Below are positions 42,027 to 50,545 of a stretch of DNA of 64,000 nucleotides, piece after piece. Source of the DNA: Nocardia sp. NBC_00416 (lineage in GTDB: Bacteria; Actinomycetota; Actinomycetes; Mycobacteriales; Mycobacteriaceae); contig NZ_CP107932.1 in assembly GCF_036032445.1 (NCBI RefSeq), positions 3,784,501 to 3,848,500 on the forward strand, in the 5' to 3' direction. The position numbers and the translations under genes are program-made. Every line of letters begins with the position of its first letter. Position 1 is the stretch's first letter. Under the pieces are notes generated by a model. The model had not been told where the DNA came from and ran no database searches. It worked only from the letters and a program-made list of their open reading frames with translations.

Positions 42027-42446
42027 ATGGCCGGTGGGAGTCCCGGGTACGAACCCAACGAATTGCTCGGCCGGTTGGTCGGGTTCCGCCTCTACTCCGT
42101 GCAGTTCGTCATGGATTACGTCCAGTTGCACTTCGACGGCCCGAGCCAGGATATGCCTGTCCTCAACTGCGACGTCATGCCTGTCGTGGTGATCTCGGGC
42201 CGATCGTTCACGGACGGTCTCCCGGGGTACGCGCAGGCACTGCGTTCGCTGATCTCCGGAACCGTGATGCACACGGAGGAAGCCGGCGGGATCGGCCTGA
42301 GGATCGAGCTCGACAACGGGAGCGTCGTAGTGAATCCGGCACTCGCTGAGCTCGTAGGACCAGAAATCGCGATGCTGAACGGCTTCACCGACAGGCATTG
42401 GATGTGCTGGCGCCCGGGTGAGGACTCATTCGAGGATCTCGTCTGA
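42027..42446 (+). CDS. Hypothetical protein
   Basis: 139 residues from the ATG at 42027; the longer frame upstream has no protein-like pattern. ELLGRLVGFRLYSVQFVMDY, VLNCDVMPVVVISGRSFTDG, GIGLRIELDNGSVVVNPALA and a final DRHWMCWRPGEDSFEDLV suggest a compact alpha/beta protein of the kind often linked to toxin-immunity loci. Not recognised. Confidence 0.75.
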   Translation: MAGGSPGYEPNELLGRLVGFRLYSVQFVMDYVQLHFDGPSQDMPVLNCDVMPVVVISGRSFTDGLPGYAQALRSLISGTVMHTEEAGGIGLRIELDNGSVVVNPALAELVGPEIAMLNGFTDRHWMCWRPGEDSFEDLV

Positions 42447-42576
42447 CGCCTGCCGGCACCCGACCACCTTTGTCCGTGCCGGGCTCAGCAGGGCGTCGAG
42501 AGGTTTCGAAGCCGGACTCGGCAGCGTGCTATCTCGCCGGTCGGCGGTGCGGTCCGGGGCGAGTAGCATCCGCGAT

Positions 42577-42987
42577 ATGGCGCTTGCACCAGGAACCTGG
42601 CCTCGTCCGATGCAGCGCGCGATTCGTATCTCGAACAAGTATTTGCTCAACCCGGTCATGCGCGCATTCGCCGGGAAGAAGAACTCGTACGCGGCCGCCA
42701 TCCGGCATACCGGCAGAAAATCGGGCAAACAGTACTCGACACCAGTCGGGGCAGATCGCGTGCCGGACGGGTTCATCATTCCGCTGGGCTACGGGACCCG
42801 AGTGGACTGGCTGCAGAACGTGCTCGCCGCCGGGCAGGCGACAGTGTCGGCCGAGGGCGAAACCTGGGACGTCGCCGAGCCCGAAGTGATCGACGCGGCA
42901 AAAGCATTGCCGATGCTCTCGCCGAAGCGACGACGGACCTTCGAGCGCGTAGGAATCGCGCAATACCTGAGCGTGAAGTTCACCTGA
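42577..42987 (+). CDS. Deazaflavin (F420)-dependent nitroreductase-family protein
   Basis: 136 residues from the ATG at 42577 (a second ATG at 42610). NKYLLNPVMRAFAGKKNSYA, IRHTGRKSGKQYSTPVGADR, FIIPLGYGTRVDWLQNVLAA and final RTFERVGIAQYLSVKF match the Ddn/Rv3547-type split-barrel family that uses reduced F420. The GRKSG-x5-TP motif is the hallmark. Such enzymes reduce quinones or nitro compounds in actinomycetes. Confidence 0.9.
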   Translation: MALAPGTWPRPMQRAIRISNKYLLNPVMRAFAGKKNSYAAAIRHTGRKSGKQYSTPVGADRVPDGFIIPLGYGTRVDWLQNVLAAGQATVSAEGETWDVAEPEVIDAAKALPMLSPKRRRTFERVGIAQYLSVKFT

Positions 42988-43111
42988 CAGCAGCTCCGGA
43001 CCTGCCGGTGCACAGTTCGCAGTCCGTCGACCTCGTCGACCCAGCCGCGCTCGGTGGGTTCCGGCGCGTCCCTTGTCATCCGGCGACCGGACTCCCCCCT
43101 GGTTGTTCGCT

Positions 43112-43131
43112 ATTTAGCTACAGTGCTAAAT
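43112..43131. promoter_or_regulatory. ArsR operator candidate
   Basis: ATTTAGC-N6-GCTAAAT, a perfect 20-bp dyad ending 7 bases before the ArsR ATG, the usual place for ArsR autorepression. Confidence 0.65.
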
Positions 43132-43138
43132 TGCAACC

Positions 43139-43477
43139 ATGACCGAGGTCGACCCCGAAGCGGAAGCCGGTGTGTTCCGCGCGCTGGCCGACTCGACACG
43201 CCGGCAGATCCTGGAGGACCTCCGCCCCGGCGAGTTGACCGCGGGTGATATCGCCGCAAGGTTTCCGATCAGCGGTCCTTCGATCTCCCGGCATCTGGGC
43301 GTACTCAAGGCAGCCGGGCTCGTCCGAGAGCGACGGGCCGCCAATCGGATCTACTACTCGCTCGTCGAGGAACGACTGGCGTTATGCGTCGGCAGGTTCC
43401 TGAGCACGATCTGCCCGGAACAGGTCGTCGTCAGGCAGCGCAGACAGCGAACCACGAAGCAAAAGGATGCCGGATGA
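43139..43477 (+). CDS. ArsR-family regulator
   Basis: 112 residues: winged helix with VFRALADSTRRQILEDLRPG, ISGPSISRHLGVLKAAGLVR, ERRAANRIYYSLVEE; basic tail. Its stop overlaps the ATG of the DUF2071 gene (ATGA), so both form an operon behind the dyad at 43112-43131. No metal-binding Cys cluster is seen. Confidence 0.92.
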   Translation: MTEVDPEAEAGVFRALADSTRRQILEDLRPGELTAGDIAARFPISGPSISRHLGVLKAAGLVRERRAANRIYYSLVEERLALCVGRFLSTICPEQVVVRQRRQRTTKQKDAG

Positions 43478-44235
43478 GACCTCCACGGATGTCCAGCGTC
43501 GTCGAGCGACGCCTTCTCGTGAACTACCGAGTCGACCCCGAGATCGCCGCGAGATCGGTGCCGCCGCCGATGCGACCGCAACTCGTCGGCGGTTTCGCGG
43601 TTGCCGGCATCTGCCTGATCCGCCTCGGACAGTTCCGGCCCAGCCGGCTACCCGGCTGGGTCGGGCTGCGCACCGAGAACGCCGCGCATCGCATCGCGGT
43701 CGAGTGGGATGGTCCGCGGGGACGCTCGACCGGCGTGTACATCGCGCGCCGCGACAGCGGCTCGGTGCTCAATGTCCTGGCCGGTGGCCGACTGTTTCCC
43801 GGTGAGCACAGTGCGGCACGGTTCGACGTGCGAGAGTCGGCGGCGGACCTGCACGTGGCCTACGCCAGTCATGACGAGACGACCCGCGTGAGCGTGGACG
43901 TCCGGACCGCCGAGCGGTTCCAGGGAAGCGAACTGTTCGCCGATCTGGCGCAGGCATCGGACTTCTTTCGGCGCGGCTCGGCCGGATTCTCGGCCACGCG
44001 TGGCGGTCGACGCCTCGATGGGCTCGAACTCCGAACGGATTCGTGGCATGTCGAGCCGGTCGAGGTCCGCTCGGTTCGGTCCACGGTCTTCGACGACCGG
44101 GACCGGTTCCCGCCGGGCAGTGCGGTGCTCGACTGCGCCTTGCTCATGCGCGAGGTGCCGGTGGCGTGGCATCCCCTTCCGCCTATGCGGGTCGATGCCG
44201 GCGCGACCGCAGAGAACAGCGCACGTCTGGAATAA
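43474..44235 (+). CDS. DUF2071 protein (acetoacetate-decarboxylase-like fold)
   Basis: 253 residues. SSVVERRLLVNYRVDPEIAA at the N-terminus, FAVAGICLIRLGQFRPSRLP, NAAHRIAVEWDGPRGRSTGV and the C-terminal DCALLMREVPVAWHPLPPM are the standard DUF2071 features. Translationally coupled to the ArsR regulator. Function unknown. Confidence 0.9.
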   Translation: MRPPRMSSVVERRLLVNYRVDPEIAARSVPPPMRPQLVGGFAVAGICLIRLGQFRPSRLPGWVGLRTENAAHRIAVEWDGPRGRSTGVYIARRDSGSVLNVLAGGRLFPGEHSAARFDVRESAADLHVAYASHDETTRVSVDVRTAERFQGSELFADLAQASDFFRRGSAGFSATRGGRRLDGLELRTDSWHVEPVEVRSVRSTVFDDRDRFPPGSAVLDCALLMREVPVAWHPLPPMRVDAGATAENSARLE

Positions 44236-44346
44236 GTGTCGGCGGCGGACGCGACGTCAGGTTGCGGCAGCAGCCGCCGGCTTGCGTCAGAACGATGGCG
44301 GTACGTGGGATCAGTTGGTGAAGGACGGCTGGTGTAGAACGTCTGG

Positions 44347-44530
44347 CACCCGACCACCTCGGCACGCTCGGACTCAACGCGGTCGATGACGTCGCCGACG
44401 TCGAGACCGTGTTACCACGCCGCAGCTTCGTCCGCCGGACCTCCGTACGAGTGACACAGTGAGCACGCCGGCTCGGGATCGGACCATCACCGCCGGTGAT
44501 CGTGGCGACGATCCGGTGGCCGAGATGATC
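44347..44530 (+). repeat. Copy C of the small-gene operon, decayed
   Basis: Matches about 10437-10640 (end of the second and all of the third small gene) with GCCGACGTCGAGACCGTGTT intact, a stop-codon-like TGACACAGTGAGC at the gene 2/3 junction and GTGATCGTGGCGACGATC of the membrane peptide. The reading frames are broken. Confidence 0.65.
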
Positions 44531-44592
44531 GCCACCGAAGCGTGACGGCAAGCAGGGCGGCCCGAGCGGCCGAGGTAACGGATTTCGCCCGG

Positions 44593-44916
44593 TCAGCCGT
44601 CTATATTGCTCACGGCCGACACTCCGCACCGGCCGAACTCGTGACTACTTTTCTCGTCGGGGGCGAGCCTGGTTGTCCAATTACCGCATCCGTTCTCCGC
44701 CGGATACACCGTGACGCCCTGCGTCGAATTACATCGATTGTGGAAATAGACCGTGGTATGCATGATGCCCCCCTCATACGAGTAGGCGATGCAATCGTCT
44801 ACGCCTCTTTCTGCCGACGCGGTGCCGCTAGCGACACCGAGACCAGCCGCCGCGAAGGCCGCAACCGCAACAACTTTGGAAACGAATGGCTTCCACACAA
44901 AATGTTCATTTGACAC
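44593..44916 (-). CDS. Small secreted Cys-containing protein
   Basis: 107 residues from the GTG at 44916 (alternative GTG at 44898). Signal peptide KPFVSKVVAVAAFAAAGLGV-ASGTASA, then a mature domain of about 70 residues with four Cys (DDCIAY, HNRCNS, NGCGNW, GRCGVS), likely two disulfides, a compact beta-rich exported protein. Family unknown. Confidence 0.7.
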   Translation of the reverse strand: MSNEHFVWKPFVSKVVAVAAFAAAGLGVASGTASAERGVDDCIAYSYEGGIMHTTVYFHNRCNSTQGVTVYPAENGCGNWTTRLAPDEKSSHEFGRCGVSAVSNIDG

Positions 44917-45343
44917 AGAACGATCGTGCGGGCTCCCGAACGATCTTGTCAAACCGGAGTCTCGATACGTGATATTCGCTGCCCAGGGGACCGGCACTTT
45001 CACGACGACCTGGCGGACCAACCAGGAATGATCGCGTAATTCCCCCATCCGCAGGCTGCAGCGTCCCGCGAGCCGACAATCCGGAGACATTCGATACAGA
45101 TCACATGGAATTGTTTAAGGGAGCTCATGACTGGGTAATACGGATGTTCCGGACGCCGATATGCCAGACAAGCGGCTTATCGAATTCAGCGCGAATACAG
45201 CGCCCACGGAGCAACGCATACAGGCGTCCGAATTCTAGCCCGGGCATTATTCGATGACATGTGCGCCGCCTGTGGGGTGGCCGGGGCGATCCGGCCGGCG
45301 AGCAGAGCTTGAACGCCGGACCGTTACGGGCGAAGATCGATGC
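44917..45343. other. Gap without supported gene
   Basis: About 425 bases between the small secreted protein and the next gene; it includes an AT-richer stretch (45061-45180) but no clear promoter, hairpin or gene. Confidence 0.4.
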
Positions 45344-45853
45344 ATGATCGGTGACCGCTGGGGTGTGAACGACAGCGAGATCATGCGCTCATACCCCTGC
45401 GACGACTTCGTCACCGCACCCGCGCTGGAGGTATGGCGGGGCGTGACCGTCCAGGCACCTTCCGACGCGGTATGGCCATGGGTCACCCAGGTCAGGCTTG
45501 CGCCCTATTCGTACGACTGGATCGATAATCTGGGTCGGCGCTCACCCGGCGAGCTGGTAGCTCTTCCCGAACCGCATGTCGGCGAAAGGTTCACGACCGC
45601 CTGCGGACGCCGGCTGGGCCGGATCGTTTCGGTCGACCCGGGGAACGCGATGACCGGCACCATCCTGAGCGCCGTCATGTCCTATGTCCTCGTGGCAGAG
45701 GGACACAGCACGACGCGCCTGCTGCTCAAACTGGTCATGCAAACCAACCGCTGGGTGGCGCTCGGGTTGTCCGTAGGCGACCTGGCCATGGCCCGGCGGC
45801 AGTTGCTCAACCTGAAACTACTCGCTGAGCGGCAGCACCACAGCGACCTGTGA
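45344..45853 (+). CDS. SRPBCC-like hypothetical protein
   Basis: 169 residues from the ATG at 45344. EIMRSYPCDDFVTAPALEVW, VQAPSDAVWPWVTQVRLAPY, DWIDNLGRRSPGELVALPEP, then a DUF-like tail, fit SRPBCC-type proteins with the D-W/Y-I-D-N-L-G-R motif often seen in membrane-associated members. Function unknown. Confidence 0.75.
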   Translation: MIGDRWGVNDSEIMRSYPCDDFVTAPALEVWRGVTVQAPSDAVWPWVTQVRLAPYSYDWIDNLGRRSPGELVALPEPHVGERFTTACGRRLGRIVSVDPGNAMTGTILSAVMSYVLVAEGHSTTRLLLKLVMQTNRWVALGLSVGDLAMARRQLLNLKLLAERQHHSDL

Positions 45854-45911
45854 GGACGCAATGTCCATCGGCTGTTCAGGAGCCGTTGATCCAGAGCAGC
45901 ACGACAACAAA

Positions 45912-46240
45912 CTATCCGCGGCATTTCGAAACGTGTTGCGGTGCAACGTAATGCAACCCGTCGTACAGGATCGTGGCGATGTGTACCGCATCGTCCTTCC
46001 AACCGGTATTGCGCAATCCGCAGATGCCGCCGAGAGCCCGCAGGACGACGCGCCCGCTGACGCCCTCGCGCAGGAGGCCGGCGGTAACGCCTGCGGTGAG
46101 CAGCTCGTCGAGGGCGTCGGCCATCTCGTTGCGGGTGTCGTCGAAGACCGGGGACGGATCCAGCACGCCCCCGGCCATCAGCCGCCCCAGTGGCCCGAAG
46201 GAGTCTCCCAGCAGATGCATTTCGATCTCGCCACGGACGA
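45912..46240 (-). pseudogene. TetR C-terminal remnant
   Basis: The minus strand reads HLLGDSFGPLGRLMAGGVLD, DDTRNEMADALDELLTAGVT, GLLREGVSGRVVLRALGGIC, NTGWKDDAVHIATILYDGLH. This is a TetR ligand-binding domain (the ...GRVVLRALGGICGLR... type) without an HTH; upstream bases to 46465 are out of frame. Confidence 0.65.
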
Positions 46241-46465
46241 CCCGGCAACCGCAGACGAGCGGGTGCTCGACGCCGGCGGCCGGCGGCCGGCGACTGCGAC
46301 CGGCGAACGATATCGTCGCCTCTGCCCAACCGGGCTCCCGAGTCTATGCCAGCCCCGCCGGGCATCCCTTCTGCCTTCGTTCGGCCTGATCGCCTGCGTT
46401 CGAATGGGATTCGATGACGAGGGTCAGCCTTCCGACAACGCGAGGTCACGCTCGCCGCGGTGCGG

Positions 46466-46999
46466 TCAGGGGACGAACACTTCGGCCGTTGGCGGAACAC
46501 TCGGGCGGTCGGTGCGCACGGTGAGCGCGACCCGGCCCGGGCCCGAGTCCACGTGCAGGTAGAACGGCCGGGAACTCGTGTTGCCCGCGGGGATGAACCG
46601 GCTCACCGAGCCGCTCCGGCCGGTGTCGAAGTTCCGCCAGTCGACGATCGCCGTGACGTCACAGGCCAGGACTGTCGGTGCGAAATCGCCCAGCGGGGAG
46701 AAGCCCTGCGTGATCCGCAGCTCTATGGAATGGGCAGTCCCCGGAAAAGCGTGGTACTGGCCCAGGGGTCCGTCGTAGGCGACTCCGGCGGCGCTCAGCA
46801 TGCCGACGCAGACACCGTTGCCCACCGTCCATGCCGGGGCCGTCCGGACCTCGGTCGTGGCGCAGGTTCGGGGTCCGACGTTCGATACCCCGAGCTGGCA
46901 CGGATCGGCGGCCTCGGCGACCCCCGGCGCTGTCACGGCCATCGCCGCACCGACGAGTCCGGTAGCTGCTGTGGTGGCCAATTTCCGTGCGATCGTCAT
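46466..46999 (-). CDS. Secreted hypothetical protein
   Basis: 177 residues with a signal peptide (TIARKLATTAATGLVGAAMA, VTAPGVAEA before ADPCQLG). Mature part of about 145 residues with Cys in DPCQLG, RTCATT, GVCVGM and LACDV, and beta-strand-rich segments (FSPLGDFAPTVLACDVTAIV, VALTVRTDRPSVPPTAEVFV). Not recognised. Confidence 0.75.
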   Translation of the reverse strand: MTIARKLATTAATGLVGAAMAVTAPGVAEAADPCQLGVSNVGPRTCATTEVRTAPAWTVGNGVCVGMLSAAGVAYDGPLGQYHAFPGTAHSIELRITQGFSPLGDFAPTVLACDVTAIVDWRNFDTGRSGSVSRFIPAGNTSSRPFYLHVDSGPGRVALTVRTDRPSVPPTAEVFVP

Positions 47000-47049
47000 G
47001 CACGAATGATCGTGCGCCGCCTCGTATCCATTACATTTTCGCGTCGTCT

Positions 47050-47084
47050 CTGCTCATGATCGCGGCGGCGATCCGGTAGCCCGA
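47050..47084 (+). repeat. Copy D of the small-gene operon, vestige
   Basis: CTGCTCATGATCGCGGCGGC then GATCCGGTAGCCC, aligning with CTGCTGGTGATCGCGGCGAC then GATCTGGTGGCCC of the membrane peptide gene (10594-10631). Only the last about 11 codons remain, with a stop (TAG) inside. Confidence 0.45.
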
Positions 47085-47102
47085 TGAGGTGGCCGATCCG
47101 GG

Positions 47103-47465
47103 CTACCAGGTGCCGACGGATTTCACGTCCCACGCCAGACGGATCCAGGGTTTGGTTTGCAGCACGAGAGGCTCGTTCGTGCCGCTCGGGAACCAGAGGC
47201 GCAGACCTTCGTAGTCGGACCGGCTTCGGTCTACGCTCAGCCGATCCAACGGGCGAAGACAGCCCAGGTGAGTATGTTCCTGCCCGTCTGCGTAGAGGCT
47301 GATATATGCCTCGCCGGCCGTTGGGTCGATCGAGAACAAGGCAGACCGAGCGCCTCGGGTGAGCCGGAACGAATGCAGTCCGACGGGCCAGTCGAGATCC
47401 TCGAACTGTCGGGTCGGCTCGTCCTCGAAGAGCCAGATGAGATCGACGAGGTCGGGAATCTCCAT
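47103..47465 (-). CDS. Hypothetical protein
   Basis: 120 residues. MEIPDLVDLIWLFEDEPTRQ, DLDWPVGLHSFRLTRGARSA, GEAYISLYADGQEHTHLGCL and RLWFPSGTNEPLVLQTKPWI give a beta-rich sandwich-like pattern; no signal peptide. Not recognised. Confidence 0.75.
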   Translation of the reverse strand: MEIPDLVDLIWLFEDEPTRQFEDLDWPVGLHSFRLTRGARSALFSIDPTAGEAYISLYADGQEHTHLGCLRPLDRLSVDRSRSDYEGLRLWFPSGTNEPLVLQTKPWIRLAWDVKSVGTW

Positions 47466-47495
47466 GCGTCGACGGTAGCGGCGGGCGCCGGACCG

Positions 47496-47530
47496 CCGCG
47501 GGGCAGGAATCGAACCTGCTGTTCCCGCGG
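47496..47530 (-). other. tRNA-T-arm-like hairpin
   Basis: Minus strand: CCGCGGG, AACA, GCAGG-TTCGATT-CCTGC, CCCGCGG. The inner helix and loop are exactly those of a tRNA T-arm, and the outer 7-bp helix resembles an acceptor stem. No anticodon or D-arm is present in the 76 bases that a tRNA would need, so this is not a functional tRNA. It may be a tRNA remnant or an attachment-site half. Confidence 0.4.
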
Positions 47531-47595
47531 GTCACGCCGTAGAATTGCGGTACCGACCGCGTATCGGACCGGCCACCTGGAAGGCAGGTGCACCA

Positions 47596-48036
47596 ATGAC
47601 GCATCACAATGATCCCCTTGCCGCCGGCATGCACAACGCACACACTTGGCTGCGGGCCGTCGCCGACGCGCTGGGTACCGAAGATCTCACGTTCGCACTG
47701 CGTGCGCTGCGCGCCTGGATGCACACCGTCCGAGACCGGATCAGCGTGCCCAACTCCGCGCATCTCACCGCCCAACTACCCGACTTCCTGCGCGGCATCT
47801 GGTACGAGGGATGGGTACCGAGCCGGGTACCGGGAAGCCACGGCGTCGCGGAGTTCGTCGACGAGTTCGCGGAGCGCGCCGGGATCTCGGCAGGCGATGT
47901 CGCGTTCACCGCCGGCTGCATCACCTCCGCACTGGAGCGGATGATGTCGCCCGGCCAGCTGGATCACGTGTTCGCCGTGTTCCCGGATCGCCTCGGCATC
48001 GTGTTGCGCGGTGAGCGGCCGATGGCCGAAACCTGA
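47596..48036 (+). CDS. DUF2267-family protein
   Basis: 146 residues from the ATG at 47596. AHTWLRAVADALGTEDLTFA, LRALRAWMHTVRDRISVPNS, LTAQLPDFLRGIWYEGWVPS and HGVAEFVDEFAERAG match DUF2267; LLRG-like IWYEGW is the hallmark. Often found near stress or cell-envelope genes. The T-arm-like hairpin is 66 bases upstream. Confidence 0.85.
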   Translation: MTHHNDPLAAGMHNAHTWLRAVADALGTEDLTFALRALRAWMHTVRDRISVPNSAHLTAQLPDFLRGIWYEGWVPSRVPGSHGVAEFVDEFAERAGISAGDVAFTAGCITSALERMMSPGQLDHVFAVFPDRLGIVLRGERPMAET

Positions 48037-48089
48037 CGCACCGCCGCCCGCCCCGAGCCCCCCGGGTTCACCGAGCCGAAGGGACGGAT

Positions 48090-49016
48090 ATGCGCACCAC
48101 ATCGAACGAAGTCTGGCCGGCCCTGCGGGTGGACGACTGGGCCGATACCCGCGACACACTGCACATGTGGACGCAGATCGTCGGCAAACTCCGCCTGGCC
48201 CGCGCCCCGATGGTCAATCACTGGTGGCAGGTGACCTTCTATGTCTCCGCACGCGGGTTGACCACCTCGGCGATCCCCTACGACCGCGGAACGTTCGATA
48301 TCGAATTCGACTTCACCGACCACCAGCTACTCATCCGGTCCTGCACCGGCGCGCGGCACCGGATCAATCTGGAGGCCAAAACCGTGGCCACGTTCTACGA
48401 GGAAGTGATGGCTGCCCTGCACGCGCTGGGTATCGACATCACGATCCTGGCCCGGCCGGTCGAGGTGGAAAACGCGATTCCGTTCGCCGAGGACACCACG
48501 CATGCCGCCTACGACCGGGACCACGCCAATACCTTCTGGCGCCAGCTGGTGGCCGCCGATCGCGTCTTGAACCGGTTCCGCGGGGAGTTCGCCGGCAAGG
48601 CCAGCCCGGTGCACTTCTTCTGGGGTGCGATGGACCTGGCCTACACCCGCTTCTCCGGGCGCACCGCGCCACCGCATCCGGGTGGCGCCCCGAACTGCGC
48701 CGACTGGGTCATGGTCGAAGGCTATTCACACGAACTGGCCAGCACCGGTTTCTGGCCCGGCGGCTCGGCCGAGGGCAGTTTCTACGCTTACGCCTATCCC
48801 GAGCCCGACGAATACGCGCAGACACCGATCCGGCCGCGGGCCGGCTACTACGACGCCTCCATCCACGAGTTCCTGCTTCCCTACGAGCAGGTGCGCACCG
48901 CCGACGAGCCCGAAGCCACCGTGCTGGAGTTCCTCCGGTCCACCTACGATGCCGCCGCCGACGCCGCCGGCTGGGACCGCGAACACCTGAACGCGATCGC
49001 GCCTCGGCAGCGGTGA
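48090..49016 (+). CDS. DUF5996-family protein
   Basis: 308 residues from the ATG at 48090, with GAAGGGACG before it. WPALRVDDWADTRDTLHMWT, KLRLARAPMVNHWWQVTFYV, FDFTDHQLLIRSCTGARHRI, FFWGAMDLAYTRFSGRTAPP and EFLLPYEQVRTADEPEATVL are the known DUF5996 pattern. A conserved, cytosolic actinobacterial protein of unknown role. Confidence 0.88.
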   Translation: MRTTSNEVWPALRVDDWADTRDTLHMWTQIVGKLRLARAPMVNHWWQVTFYVSARGLTTSAIPYDRGTFDIEFDFTDHQLLIRSCTGARHRINLEAKTVATFYEEVMAALHALGIDITILARPVEVENAIPFAEDTTHAAYDRDHANTFWRQLVAADRVLNRFRGEFAGKASPVHFFWGAMDLAYTRFSGRTAPPHPGGAPNCADWVMVEGYSHELASTGFWPGGSAEGSFYAYAYPEPDEYAQTPIRPRAGYYDASIHEFLLPYEQVRTADEPEATVLEFLRSTYDAAADAAGWDREHLNAIAPRQR

Positions 49017-49045
49017 CGCCAAGATTCTCGGATCGGCGAATTCCG

Positions 49046-49294
49046 ATGTCGTGGTTCCGAGTCTCCGGGAGCAAGTGGCCGGCTGCGGCCCCACGCGTCG
49101 CTGGTGCGCTGCCGGCCGGTGCGGTGCTGAGGTCCGTCGCTCCCGCACAGGCTCAGGCGCAGATCGAGCTCCAGCCGATCGAGACACAGGCGATCGGCAA
49201 CAGCGGGATCGCCAGCGGTTCGGCCGTTCTGGACAACTTCTTCTGCGGAACGCTCTGTCGCCCGGTCTGCTACCCCGACGGGCTTCCGAACTGA
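49046..49294 (+). CDS. Small Cys-rich protein
   Basis: 82 residues from the ATG at 49046. A weak, possibly degenerate signal segment (residues 10-30, AAAPRVAGALPAGAVLRSV) is followed by AQAQAQIELQPIETQAIGNS and a C-terminal DNFFCGTLCRPVCYPDGLPN with three Cys spaced by three residues. Could be a small secreted peptide; the ribosome site is weak. Confidence 0.45.
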   Translation: MSWFRVSGSKWPAAAPRVAGALPAGAVLRSVAPAQAQAQIELQPIETQAIGNSGIASGSAVLDNFFCGTLCRPVCYPDGLPN

Positions 49295-49325
49295 CCTGGC
49301 CGCCGCCGCTCGGTCCGAGCTTCGA

Positions 49326-49364
49326 CGAGAAGGGCCTGCATCCATTGGATGCAGGCCCTTCTCG
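49326..49364. terminator. Bidirectional terminator hairpin
   Basis: CGAGAAGGGCCTGCATCC pairs perfectly with GGATGCAGGCCCTTCTCG (18 bp, loop ATT) between the convergent ends of the small Cys-rich gene (49294) and the DUF6069 gene (49371). Confidence 0.85.
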
Positions 49365-49370
49365 TGCATG

Positions 49371-49811
49371 TCACCCTTCGATCAGCTTGCGGCGCATGCC
49401 CTCGGTGGCGACGACTATGGCGGGGACCAGTGTCAGGTGCGTGATCGACAGCGCGATCGTGGACGCGGTGTCGAAGTCGGCACTCACGGTCGAGCCGATG
49501 GTCGCGACGGCGAGCACCGGGCCCGTCACCGCGGCGACGCGCAGCACGCCGGTCCACTTGTAGGACAGCAGCGCAGCCGCGCTGAGACCGATCAGCATCG
49601 GGACCACTGTCATCGTGATGATTCCGCCGGGGGCGACACTCTGCACTTGACCCGCATTGGTCGTTTCGAACGTGCCACCGGCGGCCGCGCCGATCAGCCA
49701 GACAACGAGGTTGGCCAGGAGAGCGGCGCCGAGCGCGCCGAAAACGGCGACCGGACGATTCATGGCGGGGATGCGGGCGGCGGTTCCGGCGATAGTGGCG
49801 GCGGTGCTCAT
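49371..49811 (-). CDS. DUF6069 membrane protein
   Basis: 146 residues from the ATG at 49811 (AGGAG six bases upstream). Four spans: FGALGAALLANLVVWLIGAA, TMTVVPMLIGLSAAALLSY, VAAVTGPVLAVATIGSTV and ITHLTLVPAIVVATEGM, then a basic RRKL tail. DUF6069 by pattern. It overlaps the end of the EamA remnant by four bases (ATGA). Confidence 0.85.
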   Translation of the reverse strand: MSTAATIAGTAARIPAMNRPVAVFGALGAALLANLVVWLIGAAAGGTFETTNAGQVQSVAPGGIITMTVVPMLIGLSAAALLSYKWTGVLRVAAVTGPVLAVATIGSTVSADFDTASTIALSITHLTLVPAIVVATEGMRRKLIEG

Positions 49812-50545
49812 GATGATCTCCTGGAGTCGTGAACTTCTCGTGAGACCATCCTGAAACCTAAACAATTATTTAGGTCAACCCCCTTCGAGAACTTCGTCGC
49901 ATGTGCGGAATCGCGACCGCGCGGCGTCTGCGGCAGGCACGTGGTGATCATTCCGGCGAGGATCAGCGCGCAGCCGCCCCACGCCAGGGGCGAGAGACGC
50001 TCGTGGAGCAGGAGCACGCCGATCACTGCCGCGGCCAATGGCTCGGCGAGGCCTAGCGTTCCGGCCGTGGTCGCCCGCACCCGGACGAGCCCCGCGGTGA
50101 ACAGCCAGTACGCGGCGGCGGTGGTGGTGGCCAGGCCCAGCCAGGCGATCAAGGCGAGAGCGGTCCCGCGCAAGGGGGTGCTGTCGCTGATCATCCAAGG
50201 CACCAAGGGAAGCGAGCCCAGCAGCAGGGCGAGCGCGGACAGTGCGGGCAGATCGGCGGCGCGGTTCGCGGCGGCCATCTGTCCGGCGCAGACGGTGTAG
50301 AGGCCGTAACAGGTACCCGCGGCGACCGCCAGCAACAGGCCGAGCGGATCCATTCGGGCCCCGCCGACCGGCGCCGGCAGCAGGGCGCAGCCGGCGACCG
50401 CCGCGACGGTACCGGTCATCCAGGCGGCGCCCAGAGCGGTCACCGTGGCCAGCGCGGCACCGGTCCGCGACACCGAGGAGAGGAAGGCCGCCTGGAAAAG
50501 ACCCGTCGAGACCGCGCAAACCAAGAGCGGGCGCACGGTCGCGCC
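49808..50545 (-). pseudogene. EamA/DMT-family transporter lacking its N-terminus
   Basis: The minus strand from about 50545 reads VRPLLVCAVSTGLFQAAFLS, LATVTALGAAWMTGTVAAVA, PLGLLLAVAAGTCYGLYTVC, LAWLGLATTTAAAYWLFTAG and LGLAEPLAAAVIGVLLLHER. This is an EamA/DMT exporter from the third span on; the first two spans are missing and nothing protein-like precedes. The coupled stop/start with DUF6069 suggests it was once an operon. Confidence 0.7.

Noticed and set aside
47480..47570. Possible tRNA gene at the T-arm-like hairpin
   Set aside because: No D-arm or anticodon arm in the required 76 bases and the acceptor 5' strand lies directly beside the T-arm.
48011..49045. Plus-strand frame before the small Cys-rich protein
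   Set aside because: Out of frame with the DUF5996 gene and Arg-rich; a shadow. Only the part from 49046 has a plausible start.
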